A stretch of DNA of 64,000 bases, from assembly GCA_026705765.1 (NCBI GenBank), contig JAPPAB010000042.1:1-64000 (forward strand). Reading direction: 5' to 3'. A program made the translations under genes and the position numbers. Source of the stretch: Gemmatimonadota bacterium (GTDB lineage: Bacteria > Latescibacterota > UBA2968). Below the pieces are notes generated by a model. The model had not been told where the DNA came from, did no database searches, and worked only from the letters and a program-made list of their open reading frames with translations. Below, in pieces: positions 18,219 through 25,846 of the stretch (positions are counted from its first letter, which is position 1; every line of letters starts with the position of its first letter).

Positions 18219-20597
18219 TCAGGGTATGGGTTCTGTGACATTCACAATTTGTCCCGCGGACAGATTTTCTACGATCTGCACTGTTCCGCTGGGCCAGATC
18301 ACTTTTAGTCGCGTTGCGTGGTCGGTGTCTCCCAATCCAAAATGGATGGCATAGGGATCGGTTGACCCGAATCCGACGCTTCCGGGTACCTCCCGGAACA
18401 GGGTGCGGTTTCCGACTGTCAGGCGCAATTTTGCGCCTATGCCTGATCGATTGCTTTGACGTCCTTGAAGTGCGATCTGTAACCAGCGATTCTGATTTTC
18501 CGATTCGTTGCGGTAAAGCGCGTTTTCGAATAGGTCCCCGTGGTACCATCCGCCTTGCGGTGCGTACACATCCAGGTCGCCATCTGCGTCGTAATCGGCA
18601 AATGTGATGCCGTGTCCTTTGCCGAGGTGTCCCATTCCCGCGTATTCGGTCAGGTCGGTGAATGTCCCGTTTCCGTTGTTGCGATAAAACCGGTTTGGCT
18701 CCAGGCGTCCCAGGTCCGGATCGCCCGTCCCGAAGTATATGTCCAGGTACCCGTCGTTATCTATATCTCCCACATTGCCGCCCATTACGCCGTGGGCATA
18801 GATGAATCCCGCTTCGTAGGATACATCTGTGAAGCGCCAGCCTTCGGCCGGGCCCTCGTTGCGGTATAGCTTGGGCGTTGGGTAGGCCGGGTCTGTGGGT
18901 GCGGTATAGCCGACCTGTTGTCCCTCTAAGCTCTCTTTGAATCCGGCAAGGCAGGTGGTCAGGATGTCCAGATCTCCGTCGTTGTCGTAGTCGAAGAAGA
19001 AGGATACATAGCCCCGAAGTTTGCCGCTTCCGGCGACGTTGGAGGCTTGTGCCACATCGACAAATGTGCCGTCGCCGCGATTTCGATACAGGGCATTGGG
19101 CGTCTCAAAGCCGGTTATAAAGAGGTCCAGGTCGCCGTCTAAGTCGTAATCGCCGAAGGCTGCGCCCACTGTGCCCAGGTCAAAATAAAGGCCCGCCTCA
19201 TCGGTAGTTTCGACAAATGTTCCGTTTCCATTGTTGCGGTAGTGCGCGTTTGAGGAGCCGTCTCCGGCAATGCCATTTGCTATAAATAAATCCAGGTCGC
19301 CATCGTTGTCGGTATCGCCCCACAGGGAGACAAATCCCGATCCCCCATCATTTGTGCCCGAAGCTGCGGATACATCGGTGAATTGGTCGCCATCATTGCG
19401 GTAGAGCGCGTTTGGACCGGGGCCGGACCACCCGCTGCGGGCGATGTAGAGGTCCAGGTCGCCGTCGTTGTCGTAATCGACGAGATTTCCCGAGAATCCC
19501 GAATCCACATCTTTCAGGCCGATCTGATTGCTGATATCCACAAATCGCGTTCCGTCGTTGCGGTAAAATGCGAGGTATGTGTCGCATCCCTGAGCCAGCA
19601 GATCCAGGTCGCCGTCGCCGTCGATGTCTCCCCAGGCACTCGGTCCTGCTCCGTCCAATTTGGCTACGCCCAGGTCGCGGGCTACATCTGTAAAGCGCAC
19701 GGGCTGGGGTGTGTCTGTGGATTCGGGGCGCTGGTCAAAGCGATAATAGGACCACAACGACCAGGGATAACCGCCGAGTTTGTCATAGGCTTGTTTCAGA
19801 TTCCACTGGGTGCGGAAAAACCATTCGTCTGTTTCGGGGAGGGCGCGCAGCAAATTTAAGAATGTTTCGGCTGATTTTCGATACTGTCCCGCGCGGTAAT
19901 AGGCTACGCCCAGCCGATCCGGTACGCGGAGGTCCAGGCGGTCCTTTTGCATTTGCATCGCTACTTTCAAGCGTTCAATTGCCGCTTCGTAATCTCCCAT
20001 TCTCAGAAGGGCGAGGCCAGCCAGATAGCGCGCTTCTGCATCGTTTATGGCGTTATCGGATAATTTATCGGCGTGGTGAAATGCGCGTTCCAGCAAGATG
20101 CGGGAGTCGTTCAGGGGCAGGATCTGTCCGCTGCTTCCCATTTTTTGATTTTCAAACCAGATGGTTTCCCCGCCCAGCAAATAGGTGACGTATTCTTTTC
20201 GCACGTCCAGCATGAGGGGTTGTCTCGCAAGGGCCGCTTCAAATTGTGCTGCTGCGCGGGCGGGTTCCCGCTGTGATCGGTAAAGCCGCGCGAGCCAGGT
20301 TCGCGCTTCAACTGCATCCGGATTGCGGGCTACTGCTCGCTCAAACGCGGTTATCGCTTCGGAGCGGTTTTGGATTGCGAGTACTTTGCCCAGGTGGAGA
20401 TAGGCCGCACTTCGCGTCGAGTCGATTTGAATACATCGGCGGAACTCGGCTTCAGCCGCTTCGTGCTGCGCCCGCCGCATGCTTTCTATTCCCTGCTGGA
20501 GATGCGTGGTATAATCTATTCGCATGCTCGGAGAAGGTGTTTTTTGCTCACCGCATCCGATTGACAGGGCAATCAGTAGCAGAAGGAGTACAATCAT
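18219..20597 (-). CDS. TPR plus FG-GAP/ASPIC-UnbV lipoprotein
   Basis: This 792-residue predicted lipoprotein has the lipobox LSIGC at residue 15. Residues 30-270 or so are TPR units (AAYLHLGKVLAIQNR, EARTWLARLYRSQR). Residues 300-700 are FG-GAP/VCBS repeats with Ca-binding loops such as DIDGDGDLDLLAQG and DNDGDLDLYIARSG. The end is an ASPIC/UnbV domain (GIGAKLRLTVGNRTLFREV, IHFGLGDTDHATRL). It therefore fuses into one chain what the pair at 12614-16245 encodes as two proteins. It lies 1 bp after the ABC ATPase gene and 3 bp before the multipass gene, so it probably works with that transporter at the envelope. Confidence 0.87.
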   Translation of the reverse strand: MIVLLLLLIALSIGCGEQKTPSPSMRIDYTTHLQQGIESMRRAQHEAAEAEFRRCIQIDSTRSAAYLHLGKVLAIQNRSEAITAFERAVARNPDAVEARTWLARLYRSQREPARAAAQFEAALARQPLMLDVRKEYVTYLLGGETIWFENQKMGSSGQILPLNDSRILLERAFHHADKLSDNAINDAEARYLAGLALLRMGDYEAAIERLKVAMQMQKDRLDLRVPDRLGVAYYRAGQYRKSAETFLNLLRALPETDEWFFRTQWNLKQAYDKLGGYPWSLWSYYRFDQRPESTDTPQPVRFTDVARDLGVAKLDGAGPSAWGDIDGDGDLDLLAQGCDTYLAFYRNDGTRFVDISNQIGLKDVDSGFSGNLVDYDNDGDLDLYIARSGWSGPGPNALYRNDGDQFTDVSAASGTNDGGSGFVSLWGDTDNDGDLDLFIANGIAGDGSSNAHYRNNGNGTFVETTDEAGLYFDLGTVGAAFGDYDLDGDLDLFITGFETPNALYRNRGDGTFVDVAQASNVAGSGKLRGYVSFFFDYDNDGDLDILTTCLAGFKESLEGQQVGYTAPTDPAYPTPKLYRNEGPAEGWRFTDVSYEAGFIYAHGVMGGNVGDIDNDGYLDIYFGTGDPDLGRLEPNRFYRNNGNGTFTDLTEYAGMGHLGKGHGITFADYDADGDLDVYAPQGGWYHGDLFENALYRNESENQNRWLQIALQGRQSNRSGIGAKLRLTVGNRTLFREVPGSVGFGSTDPYAIHFGLGDTDHATRLKVIWPSGTVQIVENLSAGQIVNVTEPIP

Positions 20598-20598
20598 G

Positions 20599-21261
20599 TC
20601 AGACTACCCGTCCATCTACGAGTTTTATCTGGCGGTCTGCTCGATTTGCCAGATCCAGGTTGTGCGTGGATAGCACGATTGTCAATCTCTCGGTGCGGTT
20701 CATATCCCGCAACAATGCCACAATCTCATTCCCCCGTTTTGAATCCAGGTTGCCAGTTGGTTCATCTGCGAGCAAGATTTCGGGGTTGTTTACGAGTGCG
20801 CGTGAAATGGCTACCCGTTGCTGTTCGCCCCCCGATAGTTCGTGGGGCAGGTGATCTGATCGGTGCTGCAAATCCACGCGTGCGAGCAAGTCTTTTACCC
20901 GGTCGCGTTGATGTAGGGCGCGGGAAAAGAGGAGGGGGAGTGCCACATTTTCTTCGACGGTCAATGTGGGGACCAGGCAATAGTCTTGAAATACGAATCC
21001 CACGTGTTGCCGACGTATGGTTTCCAGGTCTTTGCCGCGCAAAGTGCTCACGTCTCGATCCAGCAATTTCAAGAGGCCCGATGTAGGGCGGTCCAGACAT
21101 CCCAGAAGGTTTAATAGGGTTGTTTTTCCCGCGCCCGACGCGCCTGTGATGGCTACAAATTCGCCGGGTTCTACGATCAGATCTACACCGAATAATGCCG
21201 CGATTTCTTCGACTGAACGGCGGTATATGCGGGTGAGGCCCTGTGCGAGAATAGCCGACAT
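20599..21261 (-). CDS. ABC transporter ATP-binding protein (MacB/LolD type)
   Basis: The 220-residue cytoplasmic ATPase has Walker A GASGAGKTT near residue 39, Q-loop FVFQDYCLVPT, signature LSGGEQQRVAISRAL, Walker B ILLADEPTGNLD and the switch His in STHN. The ADEPTGNLD sequence is typical of the MacB/LolD/FtsE group, which drives mechanotransmission permeases rather than substrate channels. The partner permease gene ends 1 bp upstream. ATG 21261 gives the standard length; a longer frame from 21351 would overlap the permease and adds non-family sequence. All catalytic motifs are intact. Confidence 0.95.
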   Translation of the reverse strand: MSAILAQGLTRIYRRSVEEIAALFGVDLIVEPGEFVAITGASGAGKTTLLNLLGCLDRPTSGLLKLLDRDVSTLRGKDLETIRRQHVGFVFQDYCLVPTLTVEENVALPLLFSRALHQRDRVKDLLARVDLQHRSDHLPHELSGGEQQRVAISRALVNNPEILLADEPTGNLDSKRGNEIVALLRDMNRTERLTIVLSTHNLDLANRADRQIKLVDGRVV

Positions 21262-21262
21262 T

Positions 21263-22432
21263 TCAGCGCATCCACGCAATGGGATGCAGGCGGGAAGCCC
21301 GCCACCCCGGTATGACTCCGGCCAGTATACCCATGCCGACTGCCATTGCAATCCCGCCGATTAGTAGTACGCCATCAATTTGCACCAGTACGCCTGGGGG
21401 GGCAAATGGGAGGATCGCGCGCACGGCTTCAGATGCCAGGCGGCTGCCCAGGACCGCGATTCCGCCACCTGCGATTCCGCCTATGGTGCAGATTGTCAAT
21501 GCCTCTGCACAGATCAATGCAAATACGTCGCCACGGGATGCGCCAATTGCTCGCATTACACCGATTTCTCGCGTTCGTTCAAAGACCGCGATTAGCATGG
21601 TATTCATTACGCCGAGTACTGCAATTGCCACGGCTACGATGGCGACTGTTCCGATGAAAAACCGCGCGGTGCCCAGGAGGTCGAGAAGGGTTCGCTGGAC
21701 CTGCGCCATGGTGATAACCTGTACCGAGGGTATTTCGAATACGCGTTCCGAAAATACGTCTATTCTGGACAGGTCTTTTAATTTTACGCCGATGCCTGTG
21801 AGTTTCTCCTTTTTGTCGAAGAGGCGCTGCGCTACTCCAAGTGGGACGAAGATGGTGCCGTCGTCCTGCGTTCCGCTGCGGTCAAAAACCCCGCGCACGC
21901 GAAATGTTTGTCCCATTCCTTTGAGCGGAAAGTCGTCCCCGATGTTTTTCCGATAATACGCCGCTACGCTGTAGCCCAGTATTACCTCGTCGGTCGCGCC
22001 TTCGTTGAACCACTCGCCACGCTGGAAGGTGAGCCAGGGTTTCATTTCCAAAAAGCTGTTTTCTATTCCCGTTATCAGGGAAAATCCTTCCCGGTGTACG
22101 GGAAGCGATCCGAGGAATAACCGCGTCGTGGTCGCCACATCGGCGTCTCGAAGAATTTCCCGGTGGATGGCTTCGTCCATGTACATCGGTATTACCCCAC
22201 CTTGCATCAACAGGGTCGCGGCTTCGTAGGGGCATCCTTTTGAGGTGACCAGTACGTGATAACCCAGGCGGTCGATGCTGTGGATGAGGGATGTGCGGTA
22301 TCCGGTTCCCAGGCCCAGGAGGCTGACCAGGACGCATACGGATAGGGCCACGCCGCTTATGGTCAGGGCACTTCGCGTGCGGTGTCGCCGCAGTTCTTTC
22401 AGGGTGACGCTTATAAATTGAAAAATGACCAA
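21263..22432 (-). CDS. FtsX/MacB-type ABC permease
   Basis: The 389 residues show one N-terminal membrane helix (ALTISGVALSVCVLVSLLGLG), a periplasmic domain of about 220 residues, and three C-terminal helices including TVAIVAVAIAVLGVMNTMLIAVFERTREIGVMRAIGASRGD in part. This order is diagnostic for MacB/LolC/FtsX permeases. These proteins transmit ATPase motion to periplasmic partners, either to release lipoproteins or to extrude substrates through an outer channel. No LolE-type partner or MacA-type adaptor gene is in this operon. The 5' end overlaps the DUF4920-like gene by 22 nt, so translation is probably coupled. Confidence 0.92.
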   Translation of the reverse strand: MVIFQFISVTLKELRRHRTRSALTISGVALSVCVLVSLLGLGTGYRTSLIHSIDRLGYHVLVTSKGCPYEAATLLMQGGVIPMYMDEAIHREILRDADVATTTRLFLGSLPVHREGFSLITGIENSFLEMKPWLTFQRGEWFNEGATDEVILGYSVAAYYRKNIGDDFPLKGMGQTFRVRGVFDRSGTQDDGTIFVPLGVAQRLFDKKEKLTGIGVKLKDLSRIDVFSERVFEIPSVQVITMAQVQRTLLDLLGTARFFIGTVAIVAVAIAVLGVMNTMLIAVFERTREIGVMRAIGASRGDVFALICAEALTICTIGGIAGGGIAVLGSRLASEAVRAILPFAPPGVLVQIDGVLLIGGIAMAVGMGILAGVIPGWRASRLHPIAWMR

Positions 22433-22827
22433 ATTTTTGCCCTTTTGCTATGGATTTCTACGCCTTTTCCCATCAGGCGCAGATCGCCTGTGATGCGTTT
22501 TACGACGCCTACGACGCGCAGGGAGTCGCCAGAGATATTGCGGGGGACGGTTATGGTCCGCCCCTGTTCCAGGTCAATCAGTATATGTTGCGTGCCGTCT
22601 TGTAGTACAAACCAGCATCCCATGTGCTGGCATACCTGTCCCACGCGACCCGATAGCACGACTCGCTGTTCCAAAAATGCGGCTGGACGTTCCAGGATTT
22701 CTTTGATCCGGGTCGCGCGATTGGCGGGTACGGCTTCGCCCACTTGATGCATTTTCGCGGAATCGCATCCGATTATCAGGATTAGTATTATCAGGTATAT
22801 CTTCAGTTTTTGCGTGACGTCTGCCAT
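22411..22827 (-). CDS. Small DUF4920-like OB-fold lipoprotein
   Basis: The product is 138 residues with the lipobox LIIGC at about residue 21. The middle contains LSGRVGQVCQHMGCWFVLQD and later ITVPRNISGDSLRVVGVV, similar to the DUF4920 family, in which a C-x(3)-GCW motif sits in an OB-like barrel. The two Cys in VCQHMGC could bind a metal or form a disulfide; this is inference. It is the first gene of the ABC operon and overlaps the permease start. No clear ribosome site precedes ATG 22827. A divergent cytochrome gene starts 73 bp away, so the two may share control sequences and a redox context. Confidence 0.65.
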   Translation of the reverse strand: MADVTQKLKIYLIILILIIGCDSAKMHQVGEAVPANRATRIKEILERPAAFLEQRVVLSGRVGQVCQHMGCWFVLQDGTQHILIDLEQGRTITVPRNISGDSLRVVGVVKRITGDLRLMGKGVEIHSKRAKIWSFFNL

Positions 22828-22900
22828 ATGAGATGATATTTTGTTTAGGGGATAAAATCAAGGGTTTCTCCCATCTGTTTTTTGTGACGGGAATATGCCG

Positions 22901-24733
22901 ATGAAAAAAATCATAGGGGTTCTTCTGATCGGCGTCTGTCTGGCGTGCAAGCCATCTCAACCCGATGTATCGACGGAGTTCGTTGGTGTACATCGCTGTG
23001 TGAGTTGCCACCTGGAAGCGTATCAAAAATGGCAGCGCACGACCCATGCGACGTCTATGCAAGAAGCGACTCCGCAGACTGTTAAGGGCGATTTCACAAA
23101 AAATAATACCTATACTTTTGGCGGTGTTACCTCAACGATGAGTCTTCAAAATGGTCGCTATTACATTACTACGCCAGGGGCCGATGGGGCGCAAGGTATC
23201 CACGAGGTGCTCTACACGATTGGCGATCGGGATACGCAGTGGTACATCACCGAGCTTTCCGGAGGCCATTTGCAGATTCTTCCGGTTTATTTCGATGTTC
23301 GCAGAAATGCCTGGTACAATCCCGTTGAAGGTATTATTGCCTCGCCGTCCGAACGGCCTTTAGATCCCCGCGATACGTCGTTCTGGATGCATTTTGGGCG
23401 CAATTGGAGCGCGCAGTGTTTTGACTGTCACGCGAGTCAGATTGCGGTCAATTACGATCCCGATGCGGGTACTTATGATTCCCGCTGGGTAGATTTGAGC
23501 ATCAATTGCGAGACCTGTCACGGTTCCGGGCAGGGGCATGTCGCGTTTTGGGAGAGAGCGCTGACAGATGCCGATGCTGCCGGTATGCAGGATACTTCGC
23601 TGGTGAATTTGAGAATGCTCTCCGCAGAACAATCCGTAGAGCTTTGTGCGCAGTGCCACGCGACGAAGCGCATTTTGAAGCTGGGCTATCGACCCGGCGA
23701 CAATTTTTACGATTTTTACGAACCTGTTGTTCTGGATTTTGAAGGTATGTGGCCCAATGGTCGCTACCGGCATCTCGCGTATAATTATACGGCGCTCACG
23801 CTCAGTCCCTGTTATACAGAGGGCGGGGTGACGTGTTTGACCTGTCACCCGTCCCATGGTCCGGAGGGGAAAAAGAAGACACGGGCAGATTTCGACGGTA
23901 TATGTATGCAGTGTCACCGGGATATAGAGCCACGTGAACACAGTCGCCACGAGCAGCACATCGCCTGTGTAGATTGCCACATGCCCCCGATTCCAGAAGT
24001 GCGCCGGGTGCGCGTGTTTGACCACCGCATTGCATCCCCGGTTCCGGCGAATACGGTGCGTTTTGGCATTCCAAATGCCTGCGGTGAATGCCACGGAGAC
24101 CGCACACCCGAATGGGCTGTAGAAAAAACAGAGGCCTGGTGGGGGAAACAGGATGATTATCTTTTGCAAACGGCGGCTGTTGCTCTGGGACGACAGGGCA
24201 ATCCGATGGCTGTGTTTCCTCTGAAAGACGAGTTGGTCGATCTGTCCAATAATCCCACGCGGCGAGCTTCTGCGGCTCTGCTTTTGGGGCGTACACGGTC
24301 CTCACAGGCTGTTCCCACGCTCCTCAATGCTTTAAAAGATCCGCACCCGCTTGTGCGGGCAAAGGCGGTAGAGGGTCTGGGTTTGATCGGTCAGGCGCGG
24401 GTTGTGCCCGCGTTGGTTCTAATGTTAGACGATCCGGTTCGGCTTGTGCGGTTTGCCCTCGTGCCAGCTATTGAAAATCTGGGTGCATACCATCTCAAGG
24501 ATCAGGACTACGAGCGCTATGAGGCCATTTTTGCCGAGTACGAACAGGCGAGTAAAGCGGTTTGGGCGACTGATCCCTATGTGCATGCGTTTCTCGGATG
24601 GGCTTATGTGAGGCGGGGGAATACGGAATTGGCCCAGCGCGCTTTCAAGCGGGCACTGCGGATTTGGCCCGGTATTGAGGATGCGGCCAGAGGTCTGGCG
24701 CAGATACACAACTTAGAAAAAAACGACCGATGA
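22901..24733 (+). CDS. Octaheme c-type cytochrome lipoprotein with HEAT and TPR tail
   Basis: The lipoprotein signal ends in VCLAC. Eight CXXCH haem-attachment motifs follow: CVSCH, CFDCH, CETCH, CAQCH, CLTCH, CMQCH, CVDCH and CGECH, from about residue 33 to 394. The layout resembles the cytochrome c554/multihaem group used in nitrogen or extracellular electron transfer, but the substrate cannot be assigned. Residues 420-520 hold HEAT-like repeats (HPLVRAKAVEGLGLIGQ) and the last 50 a TPR-like pair, an unusual fusion. Start 22901 (MKKIIGV) is favoured because CGGGA lies 8 nt upstream; ATG 22895 is too close. The 610-residue protein should sit in the periplasm or outer membrane. Confidence 0.88.
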   Translation: MKKIIGVLLIGVCLACKPSQPDVSTEFVGVHRCVSCHLEAYQKWQRTTHATSMQEATPQTVKGDFTKNNTYTFGGVTSTMSLQNGRYYITTPGADGAQGIHEVLYTIGDRDTQWYITELSGGHLQILPVYFDVRRNAWYNPVEGIIASPSERPLDPRDTSFWMHFGRNWSAQCFDCHASQIAVNYDPDAGTYDSRWVDLSINCETCHGSGQGHVAFWERALTDADAAGMQDTSLVNLRMLSAEQSVELCAQCHATKRILKLGYRPGDNFYDFYEPVVLDFEGMWPNGRYRHLAYNYTALTLSPCYTEGGVTCLTCHPSHGPEGKKKTRADFDGICMQCHRDIEPREHSRHEQHIACVDCHMPPIPEVRRVRVFDHRIASPVPANTVRFGIPNACGECHGDRTPEWAVEKTEAWWGKQDDYLLQTAAVALGRQGNPMAVFPLKDELVDLSNNPTRRASAALLLGRTRSSQAVPTLLNALKDPHPLVRAKAVEGLGLIGQARVVPALVLMLDDPVRLVRFALVPAIENLGAYHLKDQDYERYEAIFAEYEQASKAVWATDPYVHAFLGWAYVRRGNTELAQRAFKRALRIWPGIEDAARGLAQIHNLEKNDR

Positions 24734-24759
24734 GTAGAAAACCCACCGGTCGTTTTTTT
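24717..24759. terminator. Bidirectional rho-independent terminator
   Basis: ACGACCG at 24723-24729 pairs with CGGTCGT at 24747-24753 around a 17-nt loop. A run of A lies on the left and seven T on the right, so it works in both directions. It sits between the ends of the convergent cytochrome and PorV-like genes and overlaps the last codons of the cytochrome gene. Confidence 0.85.
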
Positions 24760-24774
24760 GTTTTGGAGCGTCCG

Positions 24775-25788
24775 TTAGAACGATCCGGTTATGGATACGC
24801 GCAGGGGCGGATCAAATAAGTGGCCGAAATTTATATATGCAAAATCGACGCCGATCCTCCGTCCCACACCCAGATCCTTTTGGACGCCGCCGCCCAGTGT
24901 CAAGGTACCCAGGTCGTAACGCCCCCGGTAACCGGCCCGCAGTGCCAGCGTGTTGGCTACCCACAATTCGCCGCCTACATGCCAGCGTTCGCGGTCGTCA
25001 ATGTGGTGTACGAGTTCTGCTGCCACGGTCAGATACGTGGGGTCTCCCTTGCGTCCGTACGGCTCCATTGCCAGGGCAATGGTGTAGATCAAGGGCTGGG
25101 CAATCGAAGTGCCCTGCGGCAGAGAACCGGGAATCACGAGTTCCTGGTCTTTGCCGAAGTTGCGAAGCGTCATGGCCAGGCGCGAACTGCCAAATCCGGT
25201 GTAAAAAACACTGGAAAAGTCGAATGAGGCACTGTTGATCTTATCCTGATCCAGGGTCTCTTGAATCCACTTTATAGACGCACCCAGCGACAATTTGTCC
25301 GTCATCTTGTACGCATAACCGAAGTTTATGAAAATATCGCCAGCCGATATATCCCTCGTGAAACGCCCTTGCGGATCCAGAGGCGTGGTCTCTCGGGAAG
25401 TGCCCCCGTCAAACTGAATGACCGACAGCCCAAAGGTCTGCTGGCCGTATCGCCAGGCGACCGCACCGTTGAAGAATTTCGAATCTACCATCCAGCGGGT
25501 ATATCCCAGGGCATATTCAAATCGCTCGATATGGGTCAATGCCGCCGTGTTCCAGAACATCGCATTGATGTCGTCGGCTGCGGCTGTAAACGCATCGCCC
25601 ATTGCTGCTGCCCGCGCGCTTTGCCCCACCTTCAATGCGTGGAACGAAGCCCGCCCGGTTCCGTGGAACTCTTTTGTCCGATGCTGACCCGCGCGCACGC
25701 CGGACGGCAACTGATAATTTTGCGCCCAGGCGTCTGACCCCAAAAGCCCGACGGCCAGGAGCATCGTATAAATAGTTAATCGTTTCAC
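24775..25788 (-). CDS. PorV/PorQ-like outer-membrane beta-barrel protein
   Basis: The 337-residue product has a signal peptide ending at AWAQ and the PorV/PorQ/UPF0164 hallmark KVGQSARAAAMGDAFTAAADDINAMFWNTAAL near residues 52-83. The rest is alternating beta strands ending in an aromatic residue (SITGSF). In Bacteroidota PorV shuttles proteins carrying C-terminal sorting domains in type IX secretion. Here the upstream gene encodes a large protein with a FlgD-like C-terminal domain, which fits such a role, but no other T9SS components are in the window. GGAGAG precedes ATG 25788. It is the last gene of the outer-membrane module. Confidence 0.85.
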   Translation of the reverse strand: MKRLTIYTMLLAVGLLGSDAWAQNYQLPSGVRAGQHRTKEFHGTGRASFHALKVGQSARAAAMGDAFTAAADDINAMFWNTAALTHIERFEYALGYTRWMVDSKFFNGAVAWRYGQQTFGLSVIQFDGGTSRETTPLDPQGRFTRDISAGDIFINFGYAYKMTDKLSLGASIKWIQETLDQDKINSASFDFSSVFYTGFGSSRLAMTLRNFGKDQELVIPGSLPQGTSIAQPLIYTIALAMEPYGRKGDPTYLTVAAELVHHIDDRERWHVGGELWVANTLALRAGYRGRYDLGTLTLGGGVQKDLGVGRRIGVDFAYINFGHLFDPPLRVSITGSF

Positions 25789-25809
25789 ATCTACTCTCCT
25801 TTGTTTGTA

Positions 25810-25837
25810 GAGGGGCGGAACAAAGCGCCCGCCCCTC
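25810..25837. other. GC-rich hairpin between operon genes
   Basis: A perfect 9-bp inverted repeat, GAGGGGCGG at 25810-25818 and CCGCCCCTC at 25829-25837, flanks a 10-nt loop in the 58-bp gap between the large secreted protein gene and the PorV-like gene. No T-run follows on the minus strand. It is therefore more likely an mRNA stability or partial attenuation element than a full terminator. Confidence 0.6.
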
Positions 25838-25846
25838 CCGTCGGTC

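Noticed and set aside
18500-19700. Repeated GTCGCCGTCG-like segments
   Set aside because: These encode the Asp/Gly-rich calcium loops of FG-GAP repeats in the lipoprotein gene.
25810-25837. Hairpin as a full terminator
   Set aside because: No T-run follows on the minus strand and the downstream gene belongs to the same module.
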